Source: Kosmotogaceae bacterium (GTDB lineage Bacteria > Thermotogota > Thermotogae > Petrotogales > Kosmotogaceae). Taken from it: a DNA stretch of 29,859 nucleotides. Of this stretch, positions 15,623 to 24,923 are shown piece by piece. Positions within the stretch are counted from its first letter, which is position 1. Every line of letters starts with the position of its first letter. The stretch spans positions 2,968 through 32,826 of the forward strand of contig DLVL01000040.1 in the NCBI GenBank assembly GCA_003444085.1. Direction: 5' to 3'. The notes under the pieces are model-generated. The model did no database searches, was not told the DNA's origin, and saw nothing but the letters and a program-made list of their open reading frames with translations. A program made the position numbers and the translations under genes.

Positions 15623-17290
15623 TTGCTGACAGATCTGGAGATAGCGCAGAAAGCCGAGCTAGCAAATATCAATGAGATTGCGACTAAAGCAGGAATATCT
15701 GAGGAGTATTTGAGACCATACGGGAAGCACATAGCAAAAGTCTCTCACCATCTCGGAGAAGATCTGAAGGAAAAGCCAGATGGAAAGCTTGTGCTGGTCA
15801 CTGCTATGTCGCCCACCAGTGCCGGCGAAGGTAAAACAACGACCTCAATTGGTCTGTCAGTGGCGGTGAACAGACTCGGACACAGAAGCATAGTCACCCT
15901 AAGGGAACCTTCTCTTGGACCTATCATGGGTATAAAGGGTGGGGCTGCCGGTGGAGGTTACTCGCAGGTTCTGCCGATGGAGGAGATCAACCTTCACTTT
16001 ACAGGTGATATCCATGCGGTCACAACGGCACATAACCTGCTTTCTGCAGTAATAGATGCACATCTGAAGTTTGGCAACAAACTTGACATCGAACCAACCC
16101 AGGTTTACTGGCCAAGAGCGATGGACATGAATGACCGCGCCTTGAGAGAGATAATCGTTGCCCTGGGTGGAAAAGCAAATGGTTACCCTCGACAAGACGA
16201 GTTCGTTATTACTGCAGCTTCTGAGATCATGGCAATTCTATGTCTTGCAAAAGATCTTGAAGACCTGAAAGAGCGACTTGGAGACATTGTCTTCGCGAGC
16301 AACAGAAGCAGAGAGTTTGTTACTGCGCGAGATCTCAACGTGCACGGAGCTATGGCAGCTCTTCTGAAGGATGCTCTTGATCCAAACCTTGTTCAGACAA
16401 TTGAAGGAACCCCGGCTTTCGTTCACGGCGGACCATTTGCAAACATTGCTCACGGGGCCAATACTATTATGGCCACCAAAACAGCACTGAAGCTTTGTGA
16501 CGTTGTGATTACTGAAGCTGGATTTGGTGCTGATCTCGGCGGCGAAAAGTTTCTTGACTTTGTATGCCCTGAAGGAGGCTTCACTCCTTCTGCAGTAGTG
16601 ATCGTTGCATCAATAAGGGCACTGAAGGCAAATGGCGGAGTTACAAAGCAAGAACTTGACAAAGAAGACACGGCTGCCCTTGCGCGAGGTTTCGATAACC
16701 TCAGTGTTCACTACGAGAACATGAGGAAATATGGAGTTCCTGTGGTTGTAGCATTGAATGAGTTCTCAGCGGACTCCTCGGCGGAGAAAGAGCTCTTTGA
16801 TTCGCTGTGCAGGGAGCGCGAAATCCAGTATGAGAGCTCAAATGTATGGGCTGAAGGCGGTAAAGGAGGAGAAAAACTGGCCGAAATGGTTATCGATGCT
16901 ACTGAAGAGCAGTCAGACTTCTCACCTCTCATAAAACGTGAAATGCCTGTTGAAAAGAAGCTTGAAACACTGGCCAAAGAGATCTACAGAGCGGGTTCCG
17001 TTGAGCTCACGGCTGCAGCGAAGTCAAGTCTCAGGCGCATAAAGAAGAACGGCTTTTCAAATCACCCATTAATAGTGGCCAAGACGCAGTATTCGATTTC
17101 CGACGACGAGAAACTCACTGGTGCACCGAGCGGATATACTTTCACCGTAAGAGACTTCTCTCTATCAGCTGGTGCTGGTTTTGTCGTTGCAATAAGCGGT
17201 TCAATAATGAGAATGCCTGGTCTTCCCGCAACCCCTAATGCTGAAGTCATAGATATCGACAGAAGCGGAAAGATAACAGGCCTGTTTTAG
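15623..17290 (+). CDS. fhs: Formate-tetrahydrofolate ligase
   Basis: A 555-residue enzyme that makes 10-formyl-tetrahydrofolate from formate, THF and ATP. The P-loop SPTSAGEGKTTTSIGLS lies at residues ~63-79. The GIKGGAAGGGYSQVLPMEE, DMNDRALREI, HGGPFANIAHGAN and EAGFGADLGGEKF blocks are all in family order. The start is a TTG at 15623, chosen because AGGAGGT lies 7-8 nt upstream and the protein aligns from there. folD follows 8 nt later, the natural partner for interconverting formyl-, methenyl- and methylene-THF. Length is normal (~555). Confidence 0.96.
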   Translation: MLTDLEIAQKAELANINEIATKAGISEEYLRPYGKHIAKVSHHLGEDLKEKPDGKLVLVTAMSPTSAGEGKTTTSIGLSVAVNRLGHRSIVTLREPSLGPIMGIKGGAAGGGYSQVLPMEEINLHFTGDIHAVTTAHNLLSAVIDAHLKFGNKLDIEPTQVYWPRAMDMNDRALREIIVALGGKANGYPRQDEFVITAASEIMAILCLAKDLEDLKERLGDIVFASNRSREFVTARDLNVHGAMAALLKDALDPNLVQTIEGTPAFVHGGPFANIAHGANTIMATKTALKLCDVVITEAGFGADLGGEKFLDFVCPEGGFTPSAVVIVASIRALKANGGVTKQELDKEDTAALARGFDNLSVHYENMRKYGVPVVVALNEFSADSSAEKELFDSLCREREIQYESSNVWAEGGKGGEKLAEMVIDATEEQSDFSPLIKREMPVEKKLETLAKEIYRAGSVELTAAAKSSLRRIKKNGFSNHPLIVAKTQYSISDDEKLTGAPSGYTFTVRDFSLSAGAGFVVAISGSIMRMPGLPATPNAEVIDIDRSGKITGLF

Positions 17291-17298
17291 GTGGTCTT

Positions 17299-18129
17299 AT
17301 GGCGAATATACTTGGTGGAAAAGATGTATCGAGCAAAATATACGAAGACTTGAAACATACCTTGTCCAGAGCAACTGTTCATCCAAAGATGGTCTTGTAT
17401 TGTGATCAACCTGATGCTGCAACAAGATCTTACATGAAGTCCATAGTCACACAGGGTGAAAAGCTTGGTATCAAGGTGGAGATCTTTCAAGCAACAGAAT
17501 CAGTGGAGAACGACATAACATCGCTGAACGAATCCGGTGATGTAGCAGGTGTGATGATTATGCATCCCTTCAAGGATGCAGACGAGATGACAGCTCTCAG
17601 ATTGCTCAAGCAAGAAAAAGACCTGGAAGGAAGAACTGCAAAGAACCTTGGCGCTGTTGTGGAAGGCGACTGGTTATTTGCCCCTCCGACTGCTGAGGCT
17701 GTTATGGAAGTTCTTGACTACTATAATATCGAAGTTTCCGGTAAAGACGTCGTAATTGTTGGTAGATCAACTACCGTCGGGAAACCTCTGGCCATGATGT
17801 TGCTCAAGAAAGGTATTGACGCCACAGTAACGGTTTGTCATTCTCGAACCACCCGACTCGAAGAAAAAACGACTGCTGCCGAGATCCTGGTCTGTGCTGT
17901 AGGAAGTGCAGGCTTTGTGAAACGTGACATGGTGAAGAAAGGCTCGACGGTGATAGACGTGGGGATTAACTTCGAGCACGGGAAGCTTGTTGGAGACGTT
18001 GCTTTTGACGAAGTGAAGGATGTGGCTAAGGAGATCACACCTGTACCGGGAGGAATTGGAAGCATTACCACAGCTGTCCTGTTCAGACATTATGGAACTT
18101 CACTAAGGTTGCTGGAGGAAAGACGCTGA
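17299..18129 (+). CDS. folD: FolD-type methylene-THF dehydrogenase/cyclohydrolase with altered active site
   Basis: A 276-residue homologue of the bifunctional methylenetetrahydrofolate dehydrogenase/methenyl-THF cyclohydrolase. The NADP domain is typical: VVIVGRSTTVGKPLAMMLL, VCHSRT, VIDVGIN and TPVPGGIGSITTA. The folate-site Tyr is present (Y45, SYMKSI). Three residues essential for catalysis in E. coli FolD appear changed: K54 aligns with I49, Q98 with M88 (GVMIMHPF) and D121 with E110 (EKDLEG). Loss of the lysine is expected to abolish or greatly lower cyclohydrolase activity, so this may be a dehydrogenase-only or otherwise altered enzyme (inference). The ATG follows TTAGGTGGTC, and the stop overlaps the dxs start by one base. 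Confidence 0.88.
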   Translation: MANILGGKDVSSKIYEDLKHTLSRATVHPKMVLYCDQPDAATRSYMKSIVTQGEKLGIKVEIFQATESVENDITSLNESGDVAGVMIMHPFKDADEMTALRLLKQEKDLEGRTAKNLGAVVEGDWLFAPPTAEAVMEVLDYYNIEVSGKDVVIVGRSTTVGKPLAMMLLKKGIDATVTVCHSRTTRLEEKTTAAEILVCAVGSAGFVKRDMVKKGSTVIDVGINFEHGKLVGDVAFDEVKDVAKEITPVPGGIGSITTAVLFRHYGTSLRLLEERR

Positions 18130-20009
18130 TGGAACAAGGCCTTCTATGGAAGAGGCTCGGTTCAATGGGTTCAAGGGAGCTCACGGTTCTTGCGTCTGAG
18201 CTCAGAAGAATAATCACCGAAACGGTTGCAGCCAACGGAGGCCATCTTTCATCAAATCTCGGAACTGTTGAACTGACGATTGCTCTTTACAGGGTGTTTG
18301 ACCCCGAGAGTGACTGCATCATCTGGGATACAGGTCACCAGGCATATACACACAAGCTTCTGACAGGTAGATACGACAGTTTTCAATCATTGAGAAGACT
18401 GAATGGGATCAGCGGCTTTTTGAGGCGCTCAGAAAGCCCATTTGACGTCTTCGGGGCAGGTCATGTAGGCACGGCTATTGCTGCCGGATTGGGAATAGAA
18501 GCCGCTTTACAGAAGGGGGCAAGACAATCTGTAGTGGCTATCGTTGGTGATGGCGCAATGACATCCGGAAGCAGTCTCGAGGCTCTTAACCAGATTGATC
18601 ATCTTAAGTCATCCATCAAAGTCGTTCTAAATGACAATGGGATGAGCATTAGCAAGAACGTGGGAAGGCTTGCCTGTGTGCTGAATGAGATGAGACTAAA
18701 AAGACTCTACCGATCAATAAAGGGTGACGTAAAGGACACACTCGAGCTGATGCGCCTTGATGGCCTAGAGTCTGTAATCTCAAGACTAAAGACCGGAATC
18801 AAGCAAACAATACTTGGCGCGAATCTCTTCGAGGATATGGGACTGAACTACATAGGACCTGTAGACGGTCACGATATTAAGGAGATGGAATCGGTCTTCG
18901 CTGCTGTCAAAGACTTTACGGAACCCTTCCTGATTCATGTGGTAACAAATAAGGGACGAGGGGTTTATTATGCGGAAAGAGATTCAGTCACCTTTCACAG
19001 TATCGGCAGTTTTGATCCGGAAACCGGAGAGATCCACGCGTCAAATCAGACGTCTTATAGCGAGGTATTTGGAGAGACAATGACGGCCATTGCTGAGAAA
19101 GACTCACGGGTGTGCGGTGTAACCGCAGCCATGCCGGATGGCACGGGGCTCAGTATCATGTCGAGGAAGTTTCCTGAAAGGGTGCACGATCTGGGAATCA
19201 CAGAGCAGCTCTGTGCTACTTATGCCGCAGGAATGGCAACTCAGGGGATGAAACCCGTTTTCGCAGTTTATTCAACGTTCTTGCAGAGAGCTTTTGATCA
19301 GGTGATTCACGATATCTGCATTCAGAGACTGCCTGTTCTGCTCTGTGTAGACCGTGCCGGAATTGTTGGAAATGACGGACCAACTCACAATGGTGTGTTC
19401 GATATAGCATTCTTGTCTATGATCCCGAACATGACCGTACTATGTCCAAGTAGCCTTCAGGACCTTGCAGATATCCTCTATACATTGTTGGTGTGTGAAG
19501 AGCTGAAGGGTCCCGTTGCAGTTCGTTATCCAAGGTGCCAGGAGAGTGGTGATGCGGCTTCAATCGTCTCCATGATGAAGAGGATAAACTTGCGCACTTG
19601 GAATAAGCTGGTTGACGGCAAAGAGATCGCAGTCCTTGCAACAGGGAGTATGGTTGCTCCGGCAGTCAAAGCCGGAACAGATGAGGAGACCGCTGTATTC
19701 GATTGCAGAAGTGTCAAACCGCTCGATGAACGAACCCTCCTATCTCTGGCCAGAAACTTTGATGCAATCGTTACAATCGAAGAAGGAATACTTCATGGAG
19801 GATTCGGTTCGTCGGTTACAATGGCTCTGAACGAAATCGCATACAAGGGGATTGTGAGGAATATTGGTATAGACGATTGCTTCAGTGATCATGGATCCAG
19901 GAATGAAATACTCTCGTTGCTTTCGCTTGATTATTCAGGGCTGAGGAGGCAAATACGTAATATAAGGGGTGAACTGTGTGCTCATAACCACAGAATTCGG
20001 AAAGATTGA
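18129..20009 (+). CDS. dxs: 1-deoxy-D-xylulose-5-phosphate synthase
   Basis: A 626-residue thiamine-diphosphate enzyme that condenses pyruvate and glyceraldehyde 3-phosphate, the first step of the MEP isoprenoid pathway. GGHLSSNLGTVELTIAL carries the substrate-binding His. WDTGHQAYTHKLLTGR and IVGDGAMTSGSSLEALN bind ThDP and Mg2+. DLGITEQ supplies the cofactor Glu, and RAGIVGNDGPTHNGVFD the DRAG motif. Length is usual. The ATG overlaps the folD stop (TGATG), and the 3' end overlaps the following Asp23-type gene by 32 nt, so the three genes are probably translationally coupled. No other MEP-pathway gene is in the window. Confidence 0.96.
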   Translation: MEQGLLWKRLGSMGSRELTVLASELRRIITETVAANGGHLSSNLGTVELTIALYRVFDPESDCIIWDTGHQAYTHKLLTGRYDSFQSLRRLNGISGFLRRSESPFDVFGAGHVGTAIAAGLGIEAALQKGARQSVVAIVGDGAMTSGSSLEALNQIDHLKSSIKVVLNDNGMSISKNVGRLACVLNEMRLKRLYRSIKGDVKDTLELMRLDGLESVISRLKTGIKQTILGANLFEDMGLNYIGPVDGHDIKEMESVFAAVKDFTEPFLIHVVTNKGRGVYYAERDSVTFHSIGSFDPETGEIHASNQTSYSEVFGETMTAIAEKDSRVCGVTAAMPDGTGLSIMSRKFPERVHDLGITEQLCATYAAGMATQGMKPVFAVYSTFLQRAFDQVIHDICIQRLPVLLCVDRAGIVGNDGPTHNGVFDIAFLSMIPNMTVLCPSSLQDLADILYTLLVCEELKGPVAVRYPRCQESGDAASIVSMMKRINLRTWNKLVDGKEIAVLATGSMVAPAVKAGTDEETAVFDCRSVKPLDERTLLSLARNFDAIVTIEEGILHGGFGSSVTMALNEIAYKGIVRNIGIDDCFSDHGSRNEILSLLSLDYSGLRRQIRNIRGELCAHNHRIRKD

Positions 20010-20322
20010 GATCTCGCTCCAGGCAATAAGCTCGATAATCAAAAAGGTTGTATCTGAGTCATATGGACCCGTAAACGTAGGATCAGGAAGCCACAGTTTC
20101 TTCGGGAAGCTTTTTGGTGGAGAGGATAATCGCAAAGGCATACGCGTTATCGAAGAGATTGACGGCAGTCTGGAAATCGACATAGATCTCGTACTAGAAT
20201 ACGGCATGCGTATTCCTACAGTCGTTGAGAACATTCAGGAGAATGTTTTTCACAGACTGAAAGAATTGACCGAGGCCAATAATGTAAGGGTGAATATTCA
20301 CGTGATTGGCTTGCAAGACTAG
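19978..20322 (+). CDS. Asp23/Gls24 family protein (YloU-like)
   Basis: A 114-residue protein of the Asp23/Gls24 family. It opens with TTEFGKIEISLQAISSIIKK and continues with ESYGPVNVGSG, GIRVIEEIDGSLEIDIDLVL, EYGMRIPTVVENIQENVF and a final VRVNIHVIGL strand. It has no membrane segment or acidic tail, unlike the 14704 paralogue. The start chosen is GTG 19978, 8 nt after AAGGGG; GTG 19969 lies inside that ribosome site. The gene directly precedes a FakA homologue, the same pairing as yloU-yloV in Bacillus subtilis. That context supports a conserved but unknown link to fatty-acid kinase. Confidence 0.87.
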   Translation: MLITTEFGKIEISLQAISSIIKKVVSESYGPVNVGSGSHSFFGKLFGGEDNRKGIRVIEEIDGSLEIDIDLVLEYGMRIPTVVENIQENVFHRLKELTEANNVRVNIHVIGLQD

Positions 20323-20334
20323 CGAGGGTCTATC

Positions 20335-22005
20335 ATGAAGAGACTGAGCGGAAAGTTCTTTGTTACAGCCTTTCGCAAGGCTGCAGAACGTTTATTGGTG
20401 AACAAGGATGTAATCAATGTCCTCAATGTCTTTCCAGTCCCCGACGGTGATACCGGGTCCAATATGTCTGCGGCAATGATGGAGGCGTGTGAATACCTGG
20501 ACAAACTCAATAACGAAGATCTTCCGTCAGTTCTTGAGGCTGTCAAGAACGGCATGCTTATGGGAGCTCGTGGGAACTCAGGCGTTATTTTGTCGCAGAT
20601 ATTCCGGGGTTTCGCAGAAGGTGTGAACGGGAAGAAGGTAATTGGCACCAAGGCGTTCTCTGAGGCTCTCGTGCGAGCCAAGGATGTTGCTTACAAATCT
20701 GTGATGAAACCTGTTGAAGGGACGATGCTCACAGTCATCCGTGTTCTTGCTGAGAAGTCAAATGAGGAACTTGGTGATACGGAGGAATTTGCCGATTACT
20801 TCAGAAGACTTACCCAAATTGCTTTTGATGTCGTAGAGAAGACCCCTTCAATGCTTCCAAGGCTTAGAGAGGCTGGTGTCGTTGATGCTGGCGGGAAAGG
20901 TCTCGCATATATTATTGAAGGATTCAAGATGGCAATCGAAGGCGACACAGACAGTGGCCTGCTGACTGAGGAACGCGCAATAACCGCGGGATCATCTGCT
21001 GAGCGTATCGTAGAGATCGTACGTGAAGAGCTTAGATTCACATACTGTACCGAACTCGTTATGAAGTTGAACAATGGTGTTGAGGAATCATCCGCAACAA
21101 AGCAACTCAAGAGTTTTCTGCAAGAAATGGGAGATTCGATAGTTGTTGTGAACCAGGACGACCTTATCAAGATACATGTTCATACTGATCATCCAGGTGA
21201 TGTTATCGAGAAGTTTATCAGTCATGGCTCACTGCAGAAAGTTAAAATCGACAACATGAAACTGCAGCATGAGCACATCGTTGATATACAGCAAGAGAGG
21301 GAAGCCGGGTTACCTGGAAGCGGAAAGAAGCATGGTATAGTATCTGTGTCTCCGGGCGAAGGGCTCAGCGAAATAATGCGCAGCCTTGGTGCAGATTATC
21401 TTGTCAAGGGCGGCCAGACAATGAACCCCAGTCTCAAAGATCTTATCGAGGCGATTCATAAGGTACGTTCGGAGAACGTCATAGTCCTTACCAATAACCC
21501 CAACATTCTTCTTACTGCCAGGGAAGCGGCGAATAGTTTTATGGACCAGTTCCCGCACAAAGAAGTCACTATTCTTCCGACAAAGAATATCCAAGAAGGT
21601 ATTGCTGCGTTAACTGCTTACAACGATGTCCTCGAGAGCGACGAACTGATTGCGGAGATGGAAGAAGCGATAGAGAATCTTATATCAATTTCCGTTACCC
21701 ACGTCATAAGAGACTCGAAGATCAAGGGCGTAAAGGTAAGAAAAGGAGATTATGTAGCTCTCGATCGACGTGATCATGTGCTTGCTTCAGGGAGAAGACT
21801 GGAGAAAACTGTTCTCGAAGCGATCAAGAGAGGTCTCAATGACCAGGAGGATAAAGAAGTTGCTACGATCTTCTATGGCCAGGAAGTGAAAGAGGAGCAC
21901 GCTGTCAAACTACTTGAGAGCCTTTCTGAAGAGTTTGAAGAACTCGAATTCGAAATGCACTACGGCGGACAGCCATATTACTATTATCTGATTTCTATCG
22001 AGTGA
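20335..22005 (+). CDS. fakA: Fatty acid kinase catalytic subunit homologue (DhaL/DAK2 domain, FakA/YloV)
   Basis: A 556-residue protein with an N-terminal DhaL-type kinase domain (~1-200): LNVFPVPDGDTGSNMSAAMM provides the Asp cluster for Mg-ATP, and MLMGARGNSGVILSQIFRG, YKSVMKPVEGTMLTV and GVVDAGGKGLAYIIEGF follow. Middle and C-terminal domains match the FakA/YloV architecture. FakA phosphorylates fatty acids held by a FakB (DegV-family) protein, feeding acyl-phosphate to phospholipid synthesis. No fakB or plsX lies in the window. The ATG follows GCGAGGGTC, 12 nt after the YloU-like gene. The older description as a dihydroxyacetone-kinase-like protein is less likely given length and context. 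Confidence 0.88.
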   Translation: MKRLSGKFFVTAFRKAAERLLVNKDVINVLNVFPVPDGDTGSNMSAAMMEACEYLDKLNNEDLPSVLEAVKNGMLMGARGNSGVILSQIFRGFAEGVNGKKVIGTKAFSEALVRAKDVAYKSVMKPVEGTMLTVIRVLAEKSNEELGDTEEFADYFRRLTQIAFDVVEKTPSMLPRLREAGVVDAGGKGLAYIIEGFKMAIEGDTDSGLLTEERAITAGSSAERIVEIVREELRFTYCTELVMKLNNGVEESSATKQLKSFLQEMGDSIVVVNQDDLIKIHVHTDHPGDVIEKFISHGSLQKVKIDNMKLQHEHIVDIQQEREAGLPGSGKKHGIVSVSPGEGLSEIMRSLGADYLVKGGQTMNPSLKDLIEAIHKVRSENVIVLTNNPNILLTAREAANSFMDQFPHKEVTILPTKNIQEGIAALTAYNDVLESDELIAEMEEAIENLISISVTHVIRDSKIKGVKVRKGDYVALDRRDHVLASGRRLEKTVLEAIKRGLNDQEDKEVATIFYGQEVKEEHAVKLLESLSEEFEELEFEMHYGGQPYYYYLISIE

Positions 22006-22015
22006 TGGAGGCCAA

Positions 22016-22876
22016 ATGTATCTACAGGAACTTATTAGCAGGCTGAATGATTTCTGGTCGCGACATGGTTGTCTAATCGATCAACCCTACGATATGGAGA
22101 TAGGTGCAGGAACTTTTCATCCTTCGACTTTCCTGCGTTCTCTCGGCAAGAAGCCCTGGAGAGTAGCTTTTGTTCAGCCTTGTAGAAGACCAAGTGACGG
22201 AAGATATGGGGAAAACCCGATGAGAATGCAACGCTATTTTCAGTACCAGGTAATAATAAAGCCAGCTCCTGAAGACTCACAGGAAATCTACATCGACTCT
22301 CTGAAAGCGCTCGGAATAGACCCACTTGATCATGATATAAGGTTTGTTGAAGACAATTGGGAATCACCAACTTTGGGTGCTTGGGGTGTTGGTTGGGAAG
22401 TCTGGCTCAATGGATCAGAGATTACACAGTTCACGTATTTCCAACAACTTGGAGGACTCGACGTAGACCTCGTTTCACTCGAGATCACCTACGGCATCGA
22501 AAGACTCGCCATGTATCTTCAGGGGAAGAAAAACGTCTTTGATATCGACTGGAACGAGAACTTCAAGTACGAAGAAGTCTTTAAGGAAAATGAAAGGCAG
22601 TTCTCCACGTATAATTTCGAGATTGCCAGCGTTGATTTTCTTCTCTCACTCTATAAGTCATACAGGGAGGAGTTTGACAGATGTATGAATGCGGAGCTTT
22701 TCCTCCCAGCGTATGATTACATGATGAAGTGTTCTCACACATTCAATTTACTCGATGCCAGGAATGCGATAAGTGTCGCACAACGACAGACATTTATTAA
22801 GTCTATTAGAGACATGGCCAGGAGAGTTGCCAGGGCTTATACTACCTCGGAGGACACGGACAATGAAACAGAGTAA
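22016..22876 (+). CDS. glyQ: Glycine-tRNA ligase alpha subunit
   Basis: A 286-residue class II aminoacyl-tRNA synthetase subunit of the bacterial alpha2-beta2 glycyl-tRNA synthetase; it carries the active site for glycyl-adenylate formation. Typical blocks are FWSRHGCLIDQPYDMEIGAG, FHPSTFLRSLG, VQPCRRPSDGRYGENPMRMQ, QYQVIIKPAPED, WESPTLGAWGVGWEVWLNGS and ITYGIERLAMYLQG. The ATG at 22016 has GGAGG upstream. The 3' end overlaps glyS by 14 nt, giving coupled production of the two subunits. Confidence 0.97.
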   Translation: MYLQELISRLNDFWSRHGCLIDQPYDMEIGAGTFHPSTFLRSLGKKPWRVAFVQPCRRPSDGRYGENPMRMQRYFQYQVIIKPAPEDSQEIYIDSLKALGIDPLDHDIRFVEDNWESPTLGAWGVGWEVWLNGSEITQFTYFQQLGGLDVDLVSLEITYGIERLAMYLQGKKNVFDIDWNENFKYEEVFKENERQFSTYNFEIASVDFLLSLYKSYREEFDRCMNAELFLPAYDYMMKCSHTFNLLDARNAISVAQRQTFIKSIRDMARRVARAYTTSEDTDNETE

Positions 22877-24923
22877 TTCTCTGCTCGAAATGGGCGTCGA
22901 AGAGCTCCCTTCAACGGAGATAGATTTTCTGATTCAGCAGCTTGTTGCAAAACTTCCTGAAATGCTCGAGAGAGAACGCATCAGTTCAGAACGTATCAAA
23001 GTGTTCTATTCTGCAAGAAGATTCGGTTTTCTCATATACGGTCTTTCGGACCGTCAAGAGAGCTACGTTCAAGAAAAACGTGGTCCGAGTCATTCAATAG
23101 CCTTCAAAAACGATAAACCCACAAAAGCACTGGAGGGTTTCTTGAAATCAAATAGCGCTTCTCTCAAAGACATAGAAGTTCGCAGAGAAGGAGACAGAGA
23201 ATATGTCTTCCTGGCCAGAAACGTCGAAGGATTACCTGCATCCACTGTTCTTCCCATACTCTACAGAGAACTGATCGAATCTCTTGAGTTCAAGAGACCG
23301 ATGCGGTTGCCAGCTACCAACGAGCGATTCGTAAGGCCTGTCCGGTGGATTGTTGCTATGTTCAATGATGAGGTCCTTGATCTTGAGCTGTTCGGAAAGA
23401 AAGCTGGTAAGCGTACCAGTGGTCATCGTTTCCTGTCGGGAGAACTGGAGGTCAATCCAGTCTCATACTTTGACGACCTGCGAAGTGCATATGTAATAGC
23501 TGACCAGGATGAACGAAGAGAAAGAGTGGAGCACACGCTTAAGGAGCTTGAGTCTTCTTTGGAAACGAACATTCCAGTCGAACAGGATCTTTTGGAAGAT
23601 GTAGTGAAACTGACGGAGTACCCTACTCCTGTGCCGGGTAATTTTGACAAGAAGTATCTCGATCTCCCTCCTGAAGTCATAACTGTATCACTGAAGACAC
23701 ACCAGAGAACTTTCCCTGTATATTCAGCCGAAGGGATAAGTAACGCTTTTGTAGCTTTCCAGGATGGTAGGGAAGACAAGAGGGGAAATATACGTCTCGG
23801 GTACGAAGAAGTGATTAATGCAAGGCTTGAAGATGCCCATTTCTATTATTTTAGAGATCTTTCAGAACCTCTGGAGAATTACGTAGAGAAACTCAGGGGA
23901 ATCCTCTTTCAGGTAGGATTAGGAACCCTTTACGATAAGACACAACGAATAAGAAGGATAGCTGTAAGAATCCTTCAGCTTCTTGATGCCAGCGCGGAAG
24001 AAATCAGAACGGTCGACAGGACAGCTCTCTTGTGTAAGGCAGATCTTGCAACAAGAATGGTGCAGGAGTTTCCCGAGCTTCAGGGGACCATGGGTAAGAT
24101 CTACGCTGAAAAGTGTGGTGAGTCTCAAGAAGTTGCATTGGGTATTCGCGACCATTACACAGAGAATGATTCACGGAGTGTATGTATTTCCGCACTCATA
24201 GTATCTGCTGCCGACAAAATCGACACTGTTGCCGGCAATTTCGCAGTGGGGAACAGGCCTTCTTCTTCAAAAGATCCATACGCACTGAAGAGAAAGGTTG
24301 ACAGCGTCTTGAGAATACTATCGGATTCAGGTTGGGACATTGATCTTAGAGAGCTTTTCGAGATTGCTGCAGGTTATCTCGATAACGTATCATCTACCGC
24401 ATTATCTGATCTTGGTAAGTTCTGCGAGAACAGGTTCAGGTTTTTCCTGGAAAGCCAGGGGTACTCCTACAAGGTTAGTAAGGCAGTATCTACCTGGTGG
24501 TGGAACCCTTACCGGGGATCCGAAATTGCTGCTGCGATTGTGCGCGCAATGGAAGAAAGAGTTCTCGAAGACGTCATGGTCGCTTTCGAACGCGTGCATA
24601 ATATCTCGAAGAACCATGATAGTGTTGAGTACGATGGTCGGCTGATTCAGCAGAACGCTGAACAAGAGCTTCTGAATTGCTTTATGACGATCAAAGACAG
24701 AGTGACAGATGCGTTAAAGAAACGACTCTTCGACAAGGCGCTAAGTGATCTTTCCGAACTCAGGCACCCTGTCGATGACTACTTCGATAATGTCTTCGTA
24801 ATGGATAACCAGATTGACATACGCCTGAACCGTCTCGGCTTTCTGAAAGCTATTGATGAGCTCTTCTTGCAGATTGCAGATTTCACACCTCTTCTGGGCA
24901 CCTCTATTGCAGATGGAAGATAA
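22863..24923 (+). CDS. glyS: Glycine-tRNA ligase beta subunit
   Basis: A 686-residue beta subunit that binds tRNA-Gly for the GlyQ catalytic subunit. It begins SLLEMGVEELPSTEIDFLIQ. It contains FVRPVRWIVAMFND, TSGHRFLSG, LTEYPTPVPGNFDKKYLDLP, the HD-like segment KADLATRMVQEFPELQGTMG and a C-terminal anticodon-binding-like region with DNVFVMDNQ. The ATG at 22863 was chosen because GGAGGACACGGACA precedes it and the family alignment starts there. The frame is open ~90 nt further upstream, but only within glyQ. The 3' end overlaps era by 11 nt. Confidence 0.96.
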   Translation: MKQSNSLLEMGVEELPSTEIDFLIQQLVAKLPEMLERERISSERIKVFYSARRFGFLIYGLSDRQESYVQEKRGPSHSIAFKNDKPTKALEGFLKSNSASLKDIEVRREGDREYVFLARNVEGLPASTVLPILYRELIESLEFKRPMRLPATNERFVRPVRWIVAMFNDEVLDLELFGKKAGKRTSGHRFLSGELEVNPVSYFDDLRSAYVIADQDERRERVEHTLKELESSLETNIPVEQDLLEDVVKLTEYPTPVPGNFDKKYLDLPPEVITVSLKTHQRTFPVYSAEGISNAFVAFQDGREDKRGNIRLGYEEVINARLEDAHFYYFRDLSEPLENYVEKLRGILFQVGLGTLYDKTQRIRRIAVRILQLLDASAEEIRTVDRTALLCKADLATRMVQEFPELQGTMGKIYAEKCGESQEVALGIRDHYTENDSRSVCISALIVSAADKIDTVAGNFAVGNRPSSSKDPYALKRKVDSVLRILSDSGWDIDLRELFEIAAGYLDNVSSTALSDLGKFCENRFRFFLESQGYSYKVSKAVSTWWWNPYRGSEIAAAIVRAMEERVLEDVMVAFERVHNISKNHDSVEYDGRLIQQNAEQELLNCFMTIKDRVTDALKKRLFDKALSDLSELRHPVDDYFDNVFVMDNQIDIRLNRLGFLKAIDELFLQIADFTPLLGTSIADGR

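Noticed and set aside
22773..22862. N-terminal extension of glyS to an ATG at 22773
   Set aside because: The extra 30 residues are unrelated to the family and lie wholly inside glyQ. ATG 22863 has GGAGG and begins the conserved SLLEMGVEELP region.
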